A stretch of 36,527 bases of DNA, taken from contig JAYVSZ010000019.1 of assembly GCA_043774925.1 (NCBI GenBank), forward strand, positions 1-36,527. The letters are read 5' to 3'. The notes beneath the pieces were generated by a model. It saw nothing but the letters and a program-made list of their open reading frames with translations. It did not search any database and was not told the origin of the DNA. The position numbers and the translations under genes are program-made. The first letter of the stretch is position 1. Every line of letters starts with the position of its first letter. Source of the stretch: JAYVSZ01 sp043774925. GTDB taxonomy: Bacteria; Pseudomonadota; Gammaproteobacteria; Burkholderiales; Methylophilaceae. Positions 13,912 through 22,314 of the stretch are shown in pieces.

Positions 13912-14310
13912 CTAATCTTTTGCAGCTTCTGGCGCCATGACTTCTTTTTCGCGAGAAACCAATTTTTCTTTAATACGTGCAGATTTACCTGAGCGCTCGC
14001 GCAAGTAGTAAAGTTTTGCACGACGTACATCACCGCGGCGCTTGATTTCGATGCCAGCGATTAATGGTGAGTAAGTTTGGAATGTACGCTCTACACCTTC
14101 GCCAGATGAGATTTTACGCACGATGAATGATGAATTAAGGCCACGGTTGCGTATTGCAATAACAACGCCTTCGTATGCCTGCACGCGCTTACGCGTACCT
14201 TCCACCACGTTTACGCCAACAACAACGGTGTCGCCTGGTGCAAAATTAGGAATTTTTTTGCCTAAACGGGCAATTTCTTCCTCTTCTAACATTTTAATAA
14301 TATCTGCCAT
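13912..14310 (-). CDS. rplS: 50S ribosomal protein bL19
   Basis: bL19 of 132 residues, located at the 30S-50S interface. It opens MADIIKMLEEEEIARLGKKI and contains FAPGDTVVVGVNVVEGTRKRVQ and RRGDVRRAKLYYLRERSGKSARIKE in short pieces typical of the family. It exceeds the usual 115 or so residues by a short charged tail. It is the last gene of the rpsP-rimM-trmD-rplS operon, 28 nt after trmD and followed by a strong terminator. Confidence 0.97.
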   Translation of the reverse strand: MADIIKMLEEEEIARLGKKIPNFAPGDTVVVGVNVVEGTRKRVQAYEGVVIAIRNRGLNSSFIVRKISSGEGVERTFQTYSPLIAGIEIKRRGDVRRAKLYYLRERSGKSARIKEKLVSREKEVMAPEAAKD

Positions 14311-14338
14311 TTTTTATCCCTTGCGGGTTCCTTTTAAA

Positions 14339-15097
14339 TTATGAAGATGCTTGTTCCTGCTCTATTTCAATAAGCAGCCGAGCTTCCTCTTTCGTCAACG
14401 GCCTTGCGACCAATAAATCCGGGCGTTTCGCCCTTGTTAAAGCCAGCGATTGTTTAAGTCGCCATTGCTTAATCTTTGCATGGTTGCCTGATAACAACAC
14501 TTCAGGCACCCTAAGAACTTCGCCAAAATCTCCTGCATATTCTTCTGGCCGCGTGTAGTGCGGGCAATCCAGCAGGCCATCCACAAAGGAATCTTCCACC
14601 GCTGAATCTGCATCACCCAACACGCCTGGCAATTGCCTGATAAGCGCATCCATGAGCGCCATGGCAGGAATTTCACCGCCACTTAACACATAGTCGCCAA
14701 TCGATATTTCTTCGTCCACCAGCGCGTCTAACAGGCGCTGATCGACACCTTCATAACGACTTGCCAACAAAATCAAACTTTTTTCTTGGCTTAGTTCCAT
14801 CACTTTTTGGTGCGTCAGCGGCTTGCCGCTTGGTGAGAGGTGAATCACTTTCACGTCCGCGCCTGCTATTTCTTTTGCCGCGCCAATCGCTTTTTCTAGC
14901 GGCTCAATCAGCATCACCATGCCAGGGCCGCCGCCGTAGGGTCTATCATCCACGGTTTTATGATTATCGGTAGTGAAATCACGCGGATTCCACAGCTTCA
15001 AATCGACTAATTTATTCTCAAATGCGCGCGCTGTAATGCCATATTTCGTCAGCGCTTCAAACATTTCTGGCAACAAACTGATGACATTAAACCGCAT
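14339..15097 (-). CDS. trmD: tRNA (guanine-N1-)-methyltransferase TrmD
   Basis: This roughly 252-residue SPOUT enzyme methylates G37 of tRNAs with G36. The trefoil-knot SAM site is visible as LLASRYEGVDQRLLD and SIGDYVLSGGEIPAM near residues 110-145; DDRPYGGGPGMVM is near 50. ATG at 15097 shares one base with the rimM stop (TGATG), and a TTG directly before it would give one extra residue. I prefer ATG. Length is normal. It belongs to the S16 operon. Confidence 0.97.
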   Translation of the reverse strand: MRFNVISLLPEMFEALTKYGITARAFENKLVDLKLWNPRDFTTDNHKTVDDRPYGGGPGMVMLIEPLEKAIGAAKEIAGADVKVIHLSPSGKPLTHQKVMELSQEKSLILLASRYEGVDQRLLDALVDEEISIGDYVLSGGEIPAMALMDALIRQLPGVLGDADSAVEDSFVDGLLDCPHYTRPEEYAGDFGEVLRVPEVLLSGNHAKIKQWRLKQSLALTRAKRPDLLVARPLTKEEARLLIEIEQEQASS

Positions 15098-15633
15098 CAA
15101 AAGTCAGCGTCCCAGTCCACCAGCATCGTTTGTTTTTCCAAACTCACGTCTAAAATCGCATCTGCAGTAAAAGGAATTAGCCTTTCCCGCTTACCTTTTT
15201 CGTCTACACCAGTCACCACAATCACATCATTCGCGCCAGTTTCCAGCACATCTGTCACTTTGCCAAAATCAACCTCTTGCTGATTTTTGACCGCCAGCCC
15301 GATTAAATCAGACCAGTAATATTCGTTCTCTTTTGGCTGAGGTAGCATTGCTCTGGGAACCGCTACCTTCATGGTTTTGCAGGCTAGCGCGCCGTCACGC
15401 TCTTCAATGCCTTGTAGCTTTACCACCAGCACATCGTTGTGAATTTTTGCAGATTCAACCTTCAGCTCGCGCCAATGATCGTCTTTGCCAACCCACCACG
15501 TTTTGTAACCCAGCAAACCATCAAATTCTTCGGTATCGGGGATTACTTTTACCCAACCAAAAACGCCATAGGGCGCAACAATGCGCCCCATAACGACTAA
15601 ATCATTCGTAAGAAAATCTTGATCCGTTTTCAT
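15097..15633 (-). CDS. rimM: ribosome maturation factor RimM
   Basis: This 178-residue factor binds uS19 and assists maturation of the 30S head. The N-terminal RimM domain opens LVVMGRIVAPYGVFGWVKV, and the C-terminal PRC-barrel shows YYWSDLIGLAVKN and ERLIPFTADAILDV. It lies 17 nt after rpsP and overlaps trmD by one base, in the usual order. Confidence 0.96.
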   Translation of the reverse strand: MKTDQDFLTNDLVVMGRIVAPYGVFGWVKVIPDTEEFDGLLGYKTWWVGKDDHWRELKVESAKIHNDVLVVKLQGIEERDGALACKTMKVAVPRAMLPQPKENEYYWSDLIGLAVKNQQEVDFGKVTDVLETGANDVIVVTGVDEKGKRERLIPFTADAILDVSLEKQTMLVDWDADF

Positions 15634-15650
15634 GGAAAACGGTTCAAAAC

Positions 15651-16199
15651 CTATTCAGCTGCTGGCGTTTCTGTTGCTTCAGCGGCTGGTGCTTCTTCAG
15701 CAGCAGCAGCAGGAGCAGCTTCAACTGCAGCCTCTTCTACGGCTGGCGCTTCTTCAACTACAGCGGCGGCTTCTGCCTCGGCTGCTTTTGCGGCTTCAGC
15801 GGCTTTTTCTGCATCTGCAGCAGCTTTTGCGTCGGCTTCCGCTTTAGCAGCATCGGCTGCTGCTCTTACTTTTTCAGCGTCTGCGGCAGCAGCTTTAGCC
15901 TTAGCAGCAATCGCTTTTTCAGCGTCTTTTGCTTTAGAGGCAATCAAAAATTCAGGGCCTTTTGCGTGCGTTTTAACTAAACGCGCAACCGTGTCAGAAA
16001 GTTGTGCGCCAACATCTACCCAATGATTTACGCGCGCTGTATCCACACGTAAACCCTCAACGCCAGCAGTTGCAGATGGGTTGTAAAAACCTACGCGCTC
16101 AATAAAGCGACCATCGCGGCGATTGCGTGAATCGGCCACAACCAAATTGAAAAATGGATTTCTTTTAGAGCCACCGCGTGATAAACGAATAACGACCAT
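15651..16199 (-). CDS. rpsP: 30S ribosomal protein bS16 with a long Ala/Glu-rich C-terminal extension
   Basis: Residues 1 to about 87 are an ordinary bS16 (MVVIRLSRGGSKRNPFFNLV; GRFIERVGFYNP; WVDVGAQLSDTVARLVK). The remaining roughly 95 residues are a low-complexity tail of Ala, Glu, Lys and Asp, first alternating charged (DAEKAIAAKAKAAAADAEK) and probably helical, then Ala/Glu/Pro-rich to the end. The usual family length is about 80-100. The frame is continuous and rimM follows 17 nt later, so this is not a frameshift artefact. Whether the tail is kept on the ribosome is unknown. First gene of the operon with a good promoter. Confidence 0.95.
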   Translation of the reverse strand: MVVIRLSRGGSKRNPFFNLVVADSRNRRDGRFIERVGFYNPSATAGVEGLRVDTARVNHWVDVGAQLSDTVARLVKTHAKGPEFLIASKAKDAEKAIAAKAKAAAADAEKVRAAADAAKAEADAKAAADAEKAAEAAKAAEAEAAAVVEEAPAVEEAAVEAAPAAAAEEAPAAEATETPAAE

Positions 16200-16237
16200 A
16201 ATCTATTCTCTTAATAATATTCTGCAGAAAGGCGCGG

Positions 16238-16267
16238 ATTATACGTTATTTTTGAAGCGCTTGGCAA
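16238..16267 (-). promoter_or_regulatory. sigma-70 promoter of the rpsP operon
   Basis: On the minus strand TTGCCA (16267-16262) and TATAAT (16243-16238) are spaced by 18 nt, 39 nt before the rpsP start. The -10 context TATAATCCGCG is shared with the rpoD candidate promoter. Confidence 0.7.
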
Positions 16268-16293
16268 CCTTATTGCGGCTTTTTTTGATAAAT

Positions 16294-16992
16294 TCAGTGC
16301 GCGTAACGCGTGGGGTCGGGCAAACCCGCTTTGTTAAAGCCTTCGCGCCGCAAACGGCACGAATCGCACAAGCCGCAAGCCTCACCATTTTCATTCGCCT
16401 GATAACATGAAACCGTCGCGCTATAAGGCACGTCCAGCTTGGTTCCCAGCGCGATGATTTGCGCTTTTGTCATGTCAATCAGCGGCGCATGTATAGTGAT
16501 TTTTTTACCTTCCACAGCGCTTTTAGTGGCCAAATTCGCCATTTCTTGAAACGCTTGCACATACTCACCACGACAATCGGGGTAGCCCGAATAATCCAGC
16601 GCATTAACGCCGATAAAAATATCTCGCGCCTCCAATACCTCCGCCCACGCCAACGCCAGTGACAGCATAATGGTGTTGCGCGCAGGCACGTAAGTCACGG
16701 GAATGCCTTGTGGAATTTCAGAATCAGGCCCTGACTCGGGAACGGCAATTTTATTGTCGGTGAGCGCCGAACCGCCAAACAGACCCAAATCTAAAGTCAC
16801 GGTTTTATGTTCCGTAGCACCTAGTCTGGCAGCCAATATCCGCGCGGCTTCCAGCTCAGCGATATGGCGCTGGTGATAATCTAAGCTCAAGCAAAAACAG
16901 TCAAACCCTTGCGATTTTGCAATCGCCAAACAAGTCGCAGAATCTAATCCGCCAGAAAGTAAGATGACCGCTTTTTTATTGATAATGCTCAT
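16294..16992 (-). CDS. queC: 7-cyano-7-deazaguanine synthase QueC
   Basis: This 232-residue ATP-dependent enzyme converts 7-carboxy-7-deazaguanine to preQ0 in queuosine synthesis. The PP-loop SGGLDS is at 13-18, YVPARNTIML is near 100, and four Cys near the C-terminus (SCY, ACGLCDSC) bind zinc. Length is standard. It lies 3 nt after a VOC-family gene and downstream of queE, at the tail of the Tol-Pal gene set. Confidence 0.97.
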   Translation of the reverse strand: MSIINKKAVILLSGGLDSATCLAIAKSQGFDCFCLSLDYHQRHIAELEAARILAARLGATEHKTVTLDLGLFGGSALTDNKIAVPESGPDSEIPQGIPVTYVPARNTIMLSLALAWAEVLEARDIFIGVNALDYSGYPDCRGEYVQAFQEMANLATKSAVEGKKITIHAPLIDMTKAQIIALGTKLDVPYSATVSCYQANENGEACGLCDSCRLRREGFNKAGLPDPTRYAH

Positions 16993-16995
16993 CGT

Positions 16996-17403
16996 TTATG
17001 TTGGGTTACGCGTCATTACCGAAAATTTGTTGCCCATCGGGTCGCGCACGTAGGCAATGTATAAATCTGGGCCGTAAGCCTCGCGCGTGCCAGGTTCGCC
17101 CTCATTTGTGCCGCCATTAACAAGCGCAGCCGCATGAAATGCGTTTACTTGGGCACGGCTATTGGCGGCAAAGCTCACCATGTTGCCATTGCCTGCATTG
17201 GCTGGCTGACCGTTAAATGGCGTTTTGCACAGCCATAATAAAGGCGTTGCAGGGTTTTGCGCATCTTTTGGGTTGCCGTAAGCCACCCAGCCATTGTCAA
17301 AATAGTCATGTAATCTTGCATGGCCAAGCGTCGCTAATACTGCATCAAAAAACTTTACTGATACCTCAAAATTGGTGCTTCCTATCGTCGCGTATGCAAA
17401 CAT
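16996..17403 (-). CDS. VOC-family (glyoxalase-like) protein
   Basis: A 135-residue single-domain member of the vicinal oxygen chelate superfamily. It opens MFAYATIGSTNFEVSVKFFD, with the beta-alpha-beta-beta-beta pattern repeated and the closing YIAYVRDPMGNKFSVM typical of glyoxalase/bleomycin-resistance-like proteins. Substrate and metal ligands cannot be assigned. A strong AAGGAGATAAT ribosome binding site precedes the ATG. It lies between queE and queC, 3 nt before queC, yet nothing links VOC proteins to queuosine; probably an insertion into the operon. Confidence 0.85.
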   Translation of the reverse strand: MFAYATIGSTNFEVSVKFFDAVLATLGHARLHDYFDNGWVAYGNPKDAQNPATPLLWLCKTPFNGQPANAGNGNMVSFAANSRAQVNAFHAAALVNGGTNEGEPGTREAYGPDLYIAYVRDPMGNKFSVMTRNPT

Positions 17404-17414
17404 ATTATCTCCTT

Positions 17415-17469
17415 TAATTTAAACACTTACTAATAATTAAAATATTGGCTAATTTAAACAATTACTAAT
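17415..17469. repeat. short direct repeat between queE and the VOC gene
   Basis: TAATTTAAACACTTACTAAT (17415-17434) and TAATTTAAACAATTACTAAT (17450-17469) differ at one position and are 35 bp apart in register. The second copy abuts the queE stop codon, and a further TTTAAAC follows within queE. Confidence 0.8.
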
Positions 17470-18108
17470 TTAAACGCCTGACTTTTCGCCCCACAAAATT
17501 TTATGCAACTGCACTTGCATTCTAACAGGCAATTTATCATGCAAAACCCAAGCTGCAAGCGCCTCTGCAGGCAATTCATGATAACTGGGTGAGAACAAAA
17601 TAGGGCATTTTTCAACTAAATTCAGCTCAACTATTTTGGCTTTCGCCCAATCGTAATCGGCACGATTACACAGCACAAATTTGATTTCATCTGTTGGTTT
17701 TACATGTTCTAAATTGCTCCAAAGCATGTTTTTTTCTTCGTTGGAGGCGGGCGTTTTAATATCCAAAATCACCGATACGCGTTTGTCCACCAAAGCAATA
17801 TCCATGGCGCCGCCCGTTTCTAGCGATACGCTGTAACCCGCATGGCACAAGGCTTGCAGCAAATTTAAGCATTCCTTTTGCGCAAGCGGCTCGCCACCTG
17901 TGACGGTGACAAACTTAGCGTCAAATTCCGCCACTTTTTGCAGAATTTCTGCAATTTCCATATTGCTACCGCCAGAAAACGCGTATTCGGTATCGCAATA
18001 CGTGCAGCGCATGGGGCAGCCAGTCAGGCGCACAAAGGCCGTAGGCAAGCCAATGCGCGAGGTTTCGCCCTGTAAGGAATAGAATATTTCGTAAATTTTG
18101 AGTGACAT
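17470..18108 (-). CDS. queE: 7-carboxy-7-deazaguanine synthase QueE
   Basis: This 212-residue radical SAM enzyme contracts 6-carboxytetrahydropterin to 7-carboxy-7-deazaguanine. The cluster motif C31-x3-C35-x2-C38 (GCPMRCTYCDT) and the SAM-binding TVTGGEPLAQ near 69 are clear; ETGGAMDI follows near 97. It provides the substrate for QueC. It lies between a terminator after cpoB and the VOC gene, so it is probably transcribed separately from Tol-Pal. Confidence 0.96.
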   Translation of the reverse strand: MSLKIYEIFYSLQGETSRIGLPTAFVRLTGCPMRCTYCDTEYAFSGGSNMEIAEILQKVAEFDAKFVTVTGGEPLAQKECLNLLQALCHAGYSVSLETGGAMDIALVDKRVSVILDIKTPASNEEKNMLWSNLEHVKPTDEIKFVLCNRADYDWAKAKIVELNLVEKCPILFSPSYHELPAEALAAWVLHDKLPVRMQVQLHKILWGEKSGV

Positions 18109-18120
18109 AAAATTGGGTAA

Positions 18121-18166
18121 AAAAAAGAAAACGCCAACCGCCTTGATTAAAAAGCTAAAGTTGGCG
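18121..18166 (-). terminator. rho-independent terminator of the Tol-Pal operon
   Basis: On the minus strand CGCCAAC (18166-18160) and GTTGGCG (18138-18132) bound a 21-nt loop and run into TTTTCTTTTTT. It lies 62 nt after the cpoB stop. The loop is long, but the T tract is good. Confidence 0.7.
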
Positions 18167-18227
18167 CTATTTTAAAACAAAATTGCTTAAGAATTAAGTC
18201 CAGCATTTCTGCTGGCATCAATTATAG

Positions 18228-19055
18228 CTATTTAATACTTTCCAGCATCTTCAAGCGTTTTTGCGCATTCGGCGTCACATCCGCGTTAGGAAATTTTGCA
18301 ATTAAATCACGCAAAGTTTTTTTCGCGCTGGTCACTTGCCCAAGCTGAATCTGACTGTTCGCCATGTTGTACATCGCGTCTGGCGCTTTTGGGCTATCTG
18401 CATGAAAATCGAGCACTTTTTGCTGCGTGGCGATAGACGATTTGTAGCTTTTAAGCGCAAATTGCGCGTAGCCCATGCCGTAAAGCGCATCAGGCGCCAA
18501 CTTACTCGTTGGATACTCTTTTAAGAAAGCATCGTACGCGGTAAACGCATCCTTGTATTTTGCAGATTTGCTTAGCGCATCGGCATCGGCAAACGCTTTT
18601 ACATCTTTTTCTTCTGCAACTGGCGTTGCAGGCACTGTATTTGGCGCAGTGCCAGGAGCCGCACCACTATTGGCTCCCGCGGCAGCTGCTCCTGCACCTT
18701 CTAGCTTACGCAAGCGTGTATCGGTATCTGCATACAAGTCTTTTTGCCGTTGCTGTGCTTGCTCCAAGTTGTGCTGCGCCAGCTCCAAATCGCCTTTTAG
18801 CTGCGCGATCTCTTGCTTTAACTGCTCGACTTGACCCTGCAAATCTTGCACATTTTGCGTTTGTAGCGATTCCACCGCGCTGAGTTTTTTCTTCAGCTCA
18901 TTAATCTGCGCCTGTTGCGCATCATTATTGGCTTTCGCAGTCGCTTCCACATCCAAAATCTTCTTGCGCGCCTCCTTGTCGTCAAACAAGGCGGCGTGAG
19001 AAGTGAGTGCGAACAAACTTAGGCCGACAAATAGCGTATTTTTGAATGAAACCAT
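18228..19055 (-). CDS. cpoB: Tol-Pal coordination protein CpoB (YbgF)
   Basis: This 275-residue periplasmic protein links Tol-Pal to septal peptidoglycan synthesis. A signal peptide (about 1-21, LSLFALTSHA) is followed by a coiled coil (about 35-115, Gln/Leu/Lys-rich, trimerising in homologues). An Ala/Pro/Thr-rich linker (118-148) precedes a C-terminal TPR domain (about 155-270, FADADALSKSAKYKDAF onward). It is the last gene of the operon, 3 nt after pal. Confidence 0.95.
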   Translation of the reverse strand: MVSFKNTLFVGLSLFALTSHAALFDDKEARKKILDVEATAKANNDAQQAQINELKKKLSAVESLQTQNVQDLQGQVEQLKQEIAQLKGDLELAQHNLEQAQQRQKDLYADTDTRLRKLEGAGAAAAGANSGAAPGTAPNTVPATPVAEEKDVKAFADADALSKSAKYKDAFTAYDAFLKEYPTSKLAPDALYGMGYAQFALKSYKSSIATQQKVLDFHADSPKAPDAMYNMANSQIQLGQVTSAKKTLRDLIAKFPNADVTPNAQKRLKMLESIK

Positions 19056-19058
19056 GCT

Positions 19059-19634
19059 TTAGTCGCCCTCGTAAACAATGTCCACACGGCGATTTTTTTG
19101 GAAGCAATCTTCATCGGCGCAATTAGGCGTAGCGCGCTCTTCGCCGTAGCTCACAGTTTCGATTTGTTTATCTTGTACGCCAAGTGAATTAAGCGCTTTT
19201 TTCACCGCCACCGAGCGGCGTTGGCCGAGCGATAAGTTGTATTCGCGCGTGCCACGTTCGTCTGTATTGCCTTGCAGAATCGTTTTTGCATCTGCATGGC
19301 TCGCCAAATATTTAGCATGCGCTTCTATGTTGGGGCGAAATTCAGTGCGAATCGTATCGCTATTGTAATCAAAATAAATCGCGCGCTTGGAGAGAATATT
19401 ATTTGGATCTTTCAGCGGATTATTGCCAGCATCTTTTGCGCTGCTATCAATCGCCACTTCTTTCACGGCGTTAGCATCCGCGCCAGTATCTGCGGGGGCT
19501 GTGGCTGCTGGTGTCGTCGGGCTTTTGTCCTCCACTTTGGCTGGCGTCATCGGCGTGCTTTTACACGCGCCGAGCAATACCGTCAGCGCAATCACGCCGA
19601 GCAACTTTGAATTCATTCTAGATAATTTGTACAT
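19059..19634 (-). CDS. pal: peptidoglycan-associated lipoprotein Pal
   Basis: This 191-residue outer-membrane lipoprotein binds peptidoglycan and TolB. The lipobox LGAC has lipidated C24, a Pro/Ala/Thr-rich tether spans about 25-80, and the OmpA-like domain shows IYFDYNSDTIRTEF, GNTDERGTREYNLSLGQRRS and the closing CFQKNRRVDIVYEGD. The ATG at 19634 is supported by GAGGAG 6 nt upstream; an internal ATG six codons in would also leave an intact signal. It follows tolB by 36 nt. Confidence 0.96.
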   Translation of the reverse strand: MYKLSRMNSKLLGVIALTVLLGACKSTPMTPAKVEDKSPTTPAATAPADTGADANAVKEVAIDSSAKDAGNNPLKDPNNILSKRAIYFDYNSDTIRTEFRPNIEAHAKYLASHADAKTILQGNTDERGTREYNLSLGQRRSVAVKKALNSLGVQDKQIETVSYGEERATPNCADEDCFQKNRRVDIVYEGD

Positions 19635-19670
19635 ACTAACTCCTCTTTGAGATTTGTTGCCCTGAATTTA

Positions 19671-20945
19671 TTAGTTAAGCAGCGGACCCCAGGCGGGTTC
19701 ACGCACATCGCCACGCGATTCGCTCAAGCGTTGGCGCACTTTTCCATCTGACGAAACCGCAGCCAAACTGCCGCGTCCGCCTACTTTTGTTGCATATAAA
19801 ATCACGCGGCCATTTGGCGCAAAGCTGGGCGATTCATCTTGACTGCCCTCGCTTAATAATTGCACTTGGCCGCTGGCTAAATCTTGCAGCGCGACTTTGA
19901 ATCTGCCACCATCATTGCGAATATACACCAATGATTTGCCATCGGGTGAAAAACGCGGGCTGACGTTATACGCGCCTTCAAACGTCACGCGGCTAGCATC
20001 GCCACCGCCTGTGGGGATTTTGTAAATTTGTGGTCTGCCTCCACGGTCGGAGCTGAAATAAATCCAGTTGCCGTCGCGCGAAAATGCGGGCTCGGTATCA
20101 ATCGCACTACTTTTGGTAATTTGTTTTAAGCCGCCGCCGCTAGAATCAATTGTATAAATTTGCGAATTCGCGCCGTATGTCAGCACAATCGCCAATTTGC
20201 TGCCGTCGGGCGACCAAGCGGGGGCGCTGTTATTGCCTTTGTAATTGGCCACCATTTCTCGGCTGCCACTGGTGAGCGATTGTACAAACACAATCGGCTT
20301 TTTCTTTTCAAACGAAACATAAGCCAATTTCGTGCCATCGGGCGCCCAAGCAGGCGAGATGATTGGCTCATTGGACGACACCACAGTTTGCGGATTGTAG
20401 CCGTCTGCATCCGCTACTTGCAGCGCGTAGCGCTTGCCTAGCTTAGTAATATAAGCAATGCGGCTGGCAAACGCGCCAGGCTCGCCCGTGAGTTTTTGGT
20501 AAATAATATCGGCAATTTTGTGCGCGGTAATGCGTTCTTGCGAAGGCGCGATTTGGTAATCCATGCCCGCCAATTGCGTTTGCTTAAGCGCATCCATCAA
20601 CTGAAAGCTCACTTTCACACGACCGCCAGCAATAGCTTCTACATTGCCTACCGTAACTGCTTGCGCCTGCAATGCCGTCCATTCTGAATATTTAATTTGC
20701 GCTGAGGAAGTGGGCAGATTCGCCATACCGCGTGTTTCTAAAATGCGAAACAAGCCGCTGCGTTTTAAATCGGCCGCAATAATTTCACTGATGTTTTCTT
20801 TAGCCGCATTAGCGTTGCCAAATGGCACGACGGCGATGGGGATTTGTTGCGCGCTGCCACCGCTAATTTCAATATCGAGCGCCGCGCTAGCGGTGGATGC
20901 AATCAAAGAAATTGCACCGTAAAATACCAGTCGAATTATATTCAT
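19671..20945 (-). CDS. tolB: Tol-Pal system protein TolB
   Basis: This 424-residue periplasmic protein has a cleavable signal (about 1-21), an N-terminal mixed domain with the LDIEISGG start of the mature protein, and a six-bladed beta-propeller from about 170. The propeller is marked by repeated PAWSPDGSKLA, PAFSRDGNWIYFSSDRGG and PRFSPDGKSLVY segments. It binds Pal and TolA. The start lies 126 nt after tolA, the longest gap in this operon. Confidence 0.97.
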   Translation of the reverse strand: MNIIRLVFYGAISLIASTASAALDIEISGGSAQQIPIAVVPFGNANAAKENISEIIAADLKRSGLFRILETRGMANLPTSSAQIKYSEWTALQAQAVTVGNVEAIAGGRVKVSFQLMDALKQTQLAGMDYQIAPSQERITAHKIADIIYQKLTGEPGAFASRIAYITKLGKRYALQVADADGYNPQTVVSSNEPIISPAWAPDGTKLAYVSFEKKKPIVFVQSLTSGSREMVANYKGNNSAPAWSPDGSKLAIVLTYGANSQIYTIDSSGGGLKQITKSSAIDTEPAFSRDGNWIYFSSDRGGRPQIYKIPTGGGDASRVTFEGAYNVSPRFSPDGKSLVYIRNDGGRFKVALQDLASGQVQLLSEGSQDESPSFAPNGRVILYATKVGGRGSLAAVSSDGKVRQRLSESRGDVREPAWGPLLN

Positions 20946-21071
20946 AAGCTATTAGTGTCTTTTGTTATTAAAAGTTCAGTTAAATTCTACTGCAAACGGG
21001 CTGCGACGCCACAGCATTTACACTTTATTACATTTTTTTACGCTTTGCTTACAGACTGGTTTTCTTAGCAG

Positions 21072-21914
21072 CTAATCATTCGGCCTAAATTTGAGGTTTA
21101 GGTTTCTAAAGCTGGGAAATAAACTTGAATCAGGTGGCAAAGGTAAGGGCTCAGAGGCCATAATGGCGCGCTCTACAGCGTCATCACAAGCTGAACTTCC
21201 GCTAGATTTAGTGATTTTTGGCGTGCCGCTCAATTGACCTGTGGGTAGCAAGCCAATCTCAAAACGCAATTCTGGGTTGCCATCTGCACATAAAGTTTTG
21301 TTCACGTTGCCGCGAATTTTAGCGCGAATTTTAGCCGTGTACTCGCCAATCAGGCTCGCATTTGCAGCACTGGCTTTTTTGTCGCTATCGCCTTTGTCCT
21401 CATTTAAAAATTCTTGTGCAAGTTTCTTAGCAGCGTCATTATCTTTTTTCTTTGGCTTTTCCTGCAATGTATCTTCTCGCATGGCTGCGAGCAACTTCTT
21501 CTTGTCTTCGTCTTTTTTGCGCTTATCTTCTATTTTTTTCTCTTCTAGCAACTTTTCTCTTTCCGCCATTTGCCGCTCTTTCTCAGCAAGCGCTTGTTTT
21601 TTCTTTTCTAGCGCAATTTCTGCTTGCTGTTCTTCTAGTTTTTGTTGCGCCTCAAGTTTTTTTTCTTCTATTTTAGGGTCAGGTTTTGGTGCTTCTTTTA
21701 CCACAGGTTCAGGCTTGGGTTCTGGCTTAGGTTCAATTTTAGGCGTGCTTTGCGCAGGCAATTTATCCCACAAATCCACCTCGGTGGCGTTTAACACGCT
21801 GTGTGCGGCTTTCCAATTGAATGAAATGAGCAGCGCGCCTAGCAAGGCCACGTGCACCGCTACTGCGAGCGAGCCCGCTTTCCAAGAAACTGAATTTTCG
21901 TGCTTGCGTATCAT
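21072..21914 (-). CDS. tolA: TolA, inner-membrane energiser of the Tol-Pal system
   Basis: This 280-residue protein spans the inner membrane once (about 15-36) and crosses the periplasm. A Pro/Lys/Glu tether (PKPEPKPEPVVKE) precedes a long charged helix (about 80-165, repeated EKKK/EEK), shorter than in E. coli. The C-terminal TolA/TonB-like domain starts near ASLIGEYTAKIRAKIRGNV and includes a CADGNPE...SSACDDA cysteine pair typical of TolA. It overlaps tolR by 4 nt. Confidence 0.95.
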   Translation of the reverse strand: MIRKHENSVSWKAGSLAVAVHVALLGALLISFNWKAAHSVLNATEVDLWDKLPAQSTPKIEPKPEPKPEPVVKEAPKPDPKIEEKKLEAQQKLEEQQAEIALEKKKQALAEKERQMAEREKLLEEKKIEDKRKKDEDKKKLLAAMREDTLQEKPKKKDNDAAKKLAQEFLNEDKGDSDKKASAANASLIGEYTAKIRAKIRGNVNKTLCADGNPELRFEIGLLPTGQLSGTPKITKSSGSSACDDAVERAIMASEPLPLPPDSSLFPSFRNLNLKFRPND

Positions 21915-22303
21915 TGCGCTGGCTTAAATAACAATCCTACTTTATCGACTTTGGCTTGCTTGAGTAAATCCATTACACTAATTACTTTGCCGTATTCGGT
22001 TTTTTCATCGGCAGCCACTACCACGGCGCGCGGCGATTTTTTAAGCTGTTTTTTAATTTCGAACAACAATTCGTCACGCGGCAATTTTTTGCCCTCAATT
22101 TCCGCCGTACCATCTTTGCGCACCGTCACCACAATTGGCGTGCCTGTTTGCTTGAGCGCCTGCCCAACCTTGGGAAGCTCCACTAAGCCAGGATTGGTCA
22201 TGGGCGCGGTGACCATAAAAATCACCAGCAACACCAAGGTCACGTCGATGTAAGGCACAACGTTAATTTGGTTCATCATACGGCGTTTGCGCGTTCTAGC
22301 CAT
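21911..22303 (-). CDS. tolR: TolR, proton-channel subunit of the Tol motor
   Basis: A 130-residue ExbD/TolR protein. A basic N-terminus (ARTRKRRMMNQINVVPYIDV) leads into the single membrane helix, whose Asp in PYIDVTLVLLVIF is the proton-conducting residue. The periplasmic domain follows. It lies 11 nt after tolQ and overlaps tolA. Confidence 0.96.
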   Translation of the reverse strand: MARTRKRRMMNQINVVPYIDVTLVLLVIFMVTAPMTNPGLVELPKVGQALKQTGTPIVVTVRKDGTAEIEGKKLPRDELLFEIKKQLKKSPRAVVVAADEKTEYGKVISVMDLLKQAKVDKVGLLFKPAQ

Positions 22304-22314
22304 GGCGAACCTCC

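Noticed and set aside
15619..16026. Ala/Ser-rich plus-strand frame opposite rpsP
   Set aside because: It is the complement of the Ala/Glu-rich S16 tail; the low complexity keeps all frames open.
15651..16199. Frameshift or fusion with another gene as the cause of the long S16
   Set aside because: The frame is continuous, the tail matches no domain, and rimM begins normally 17 nt later.
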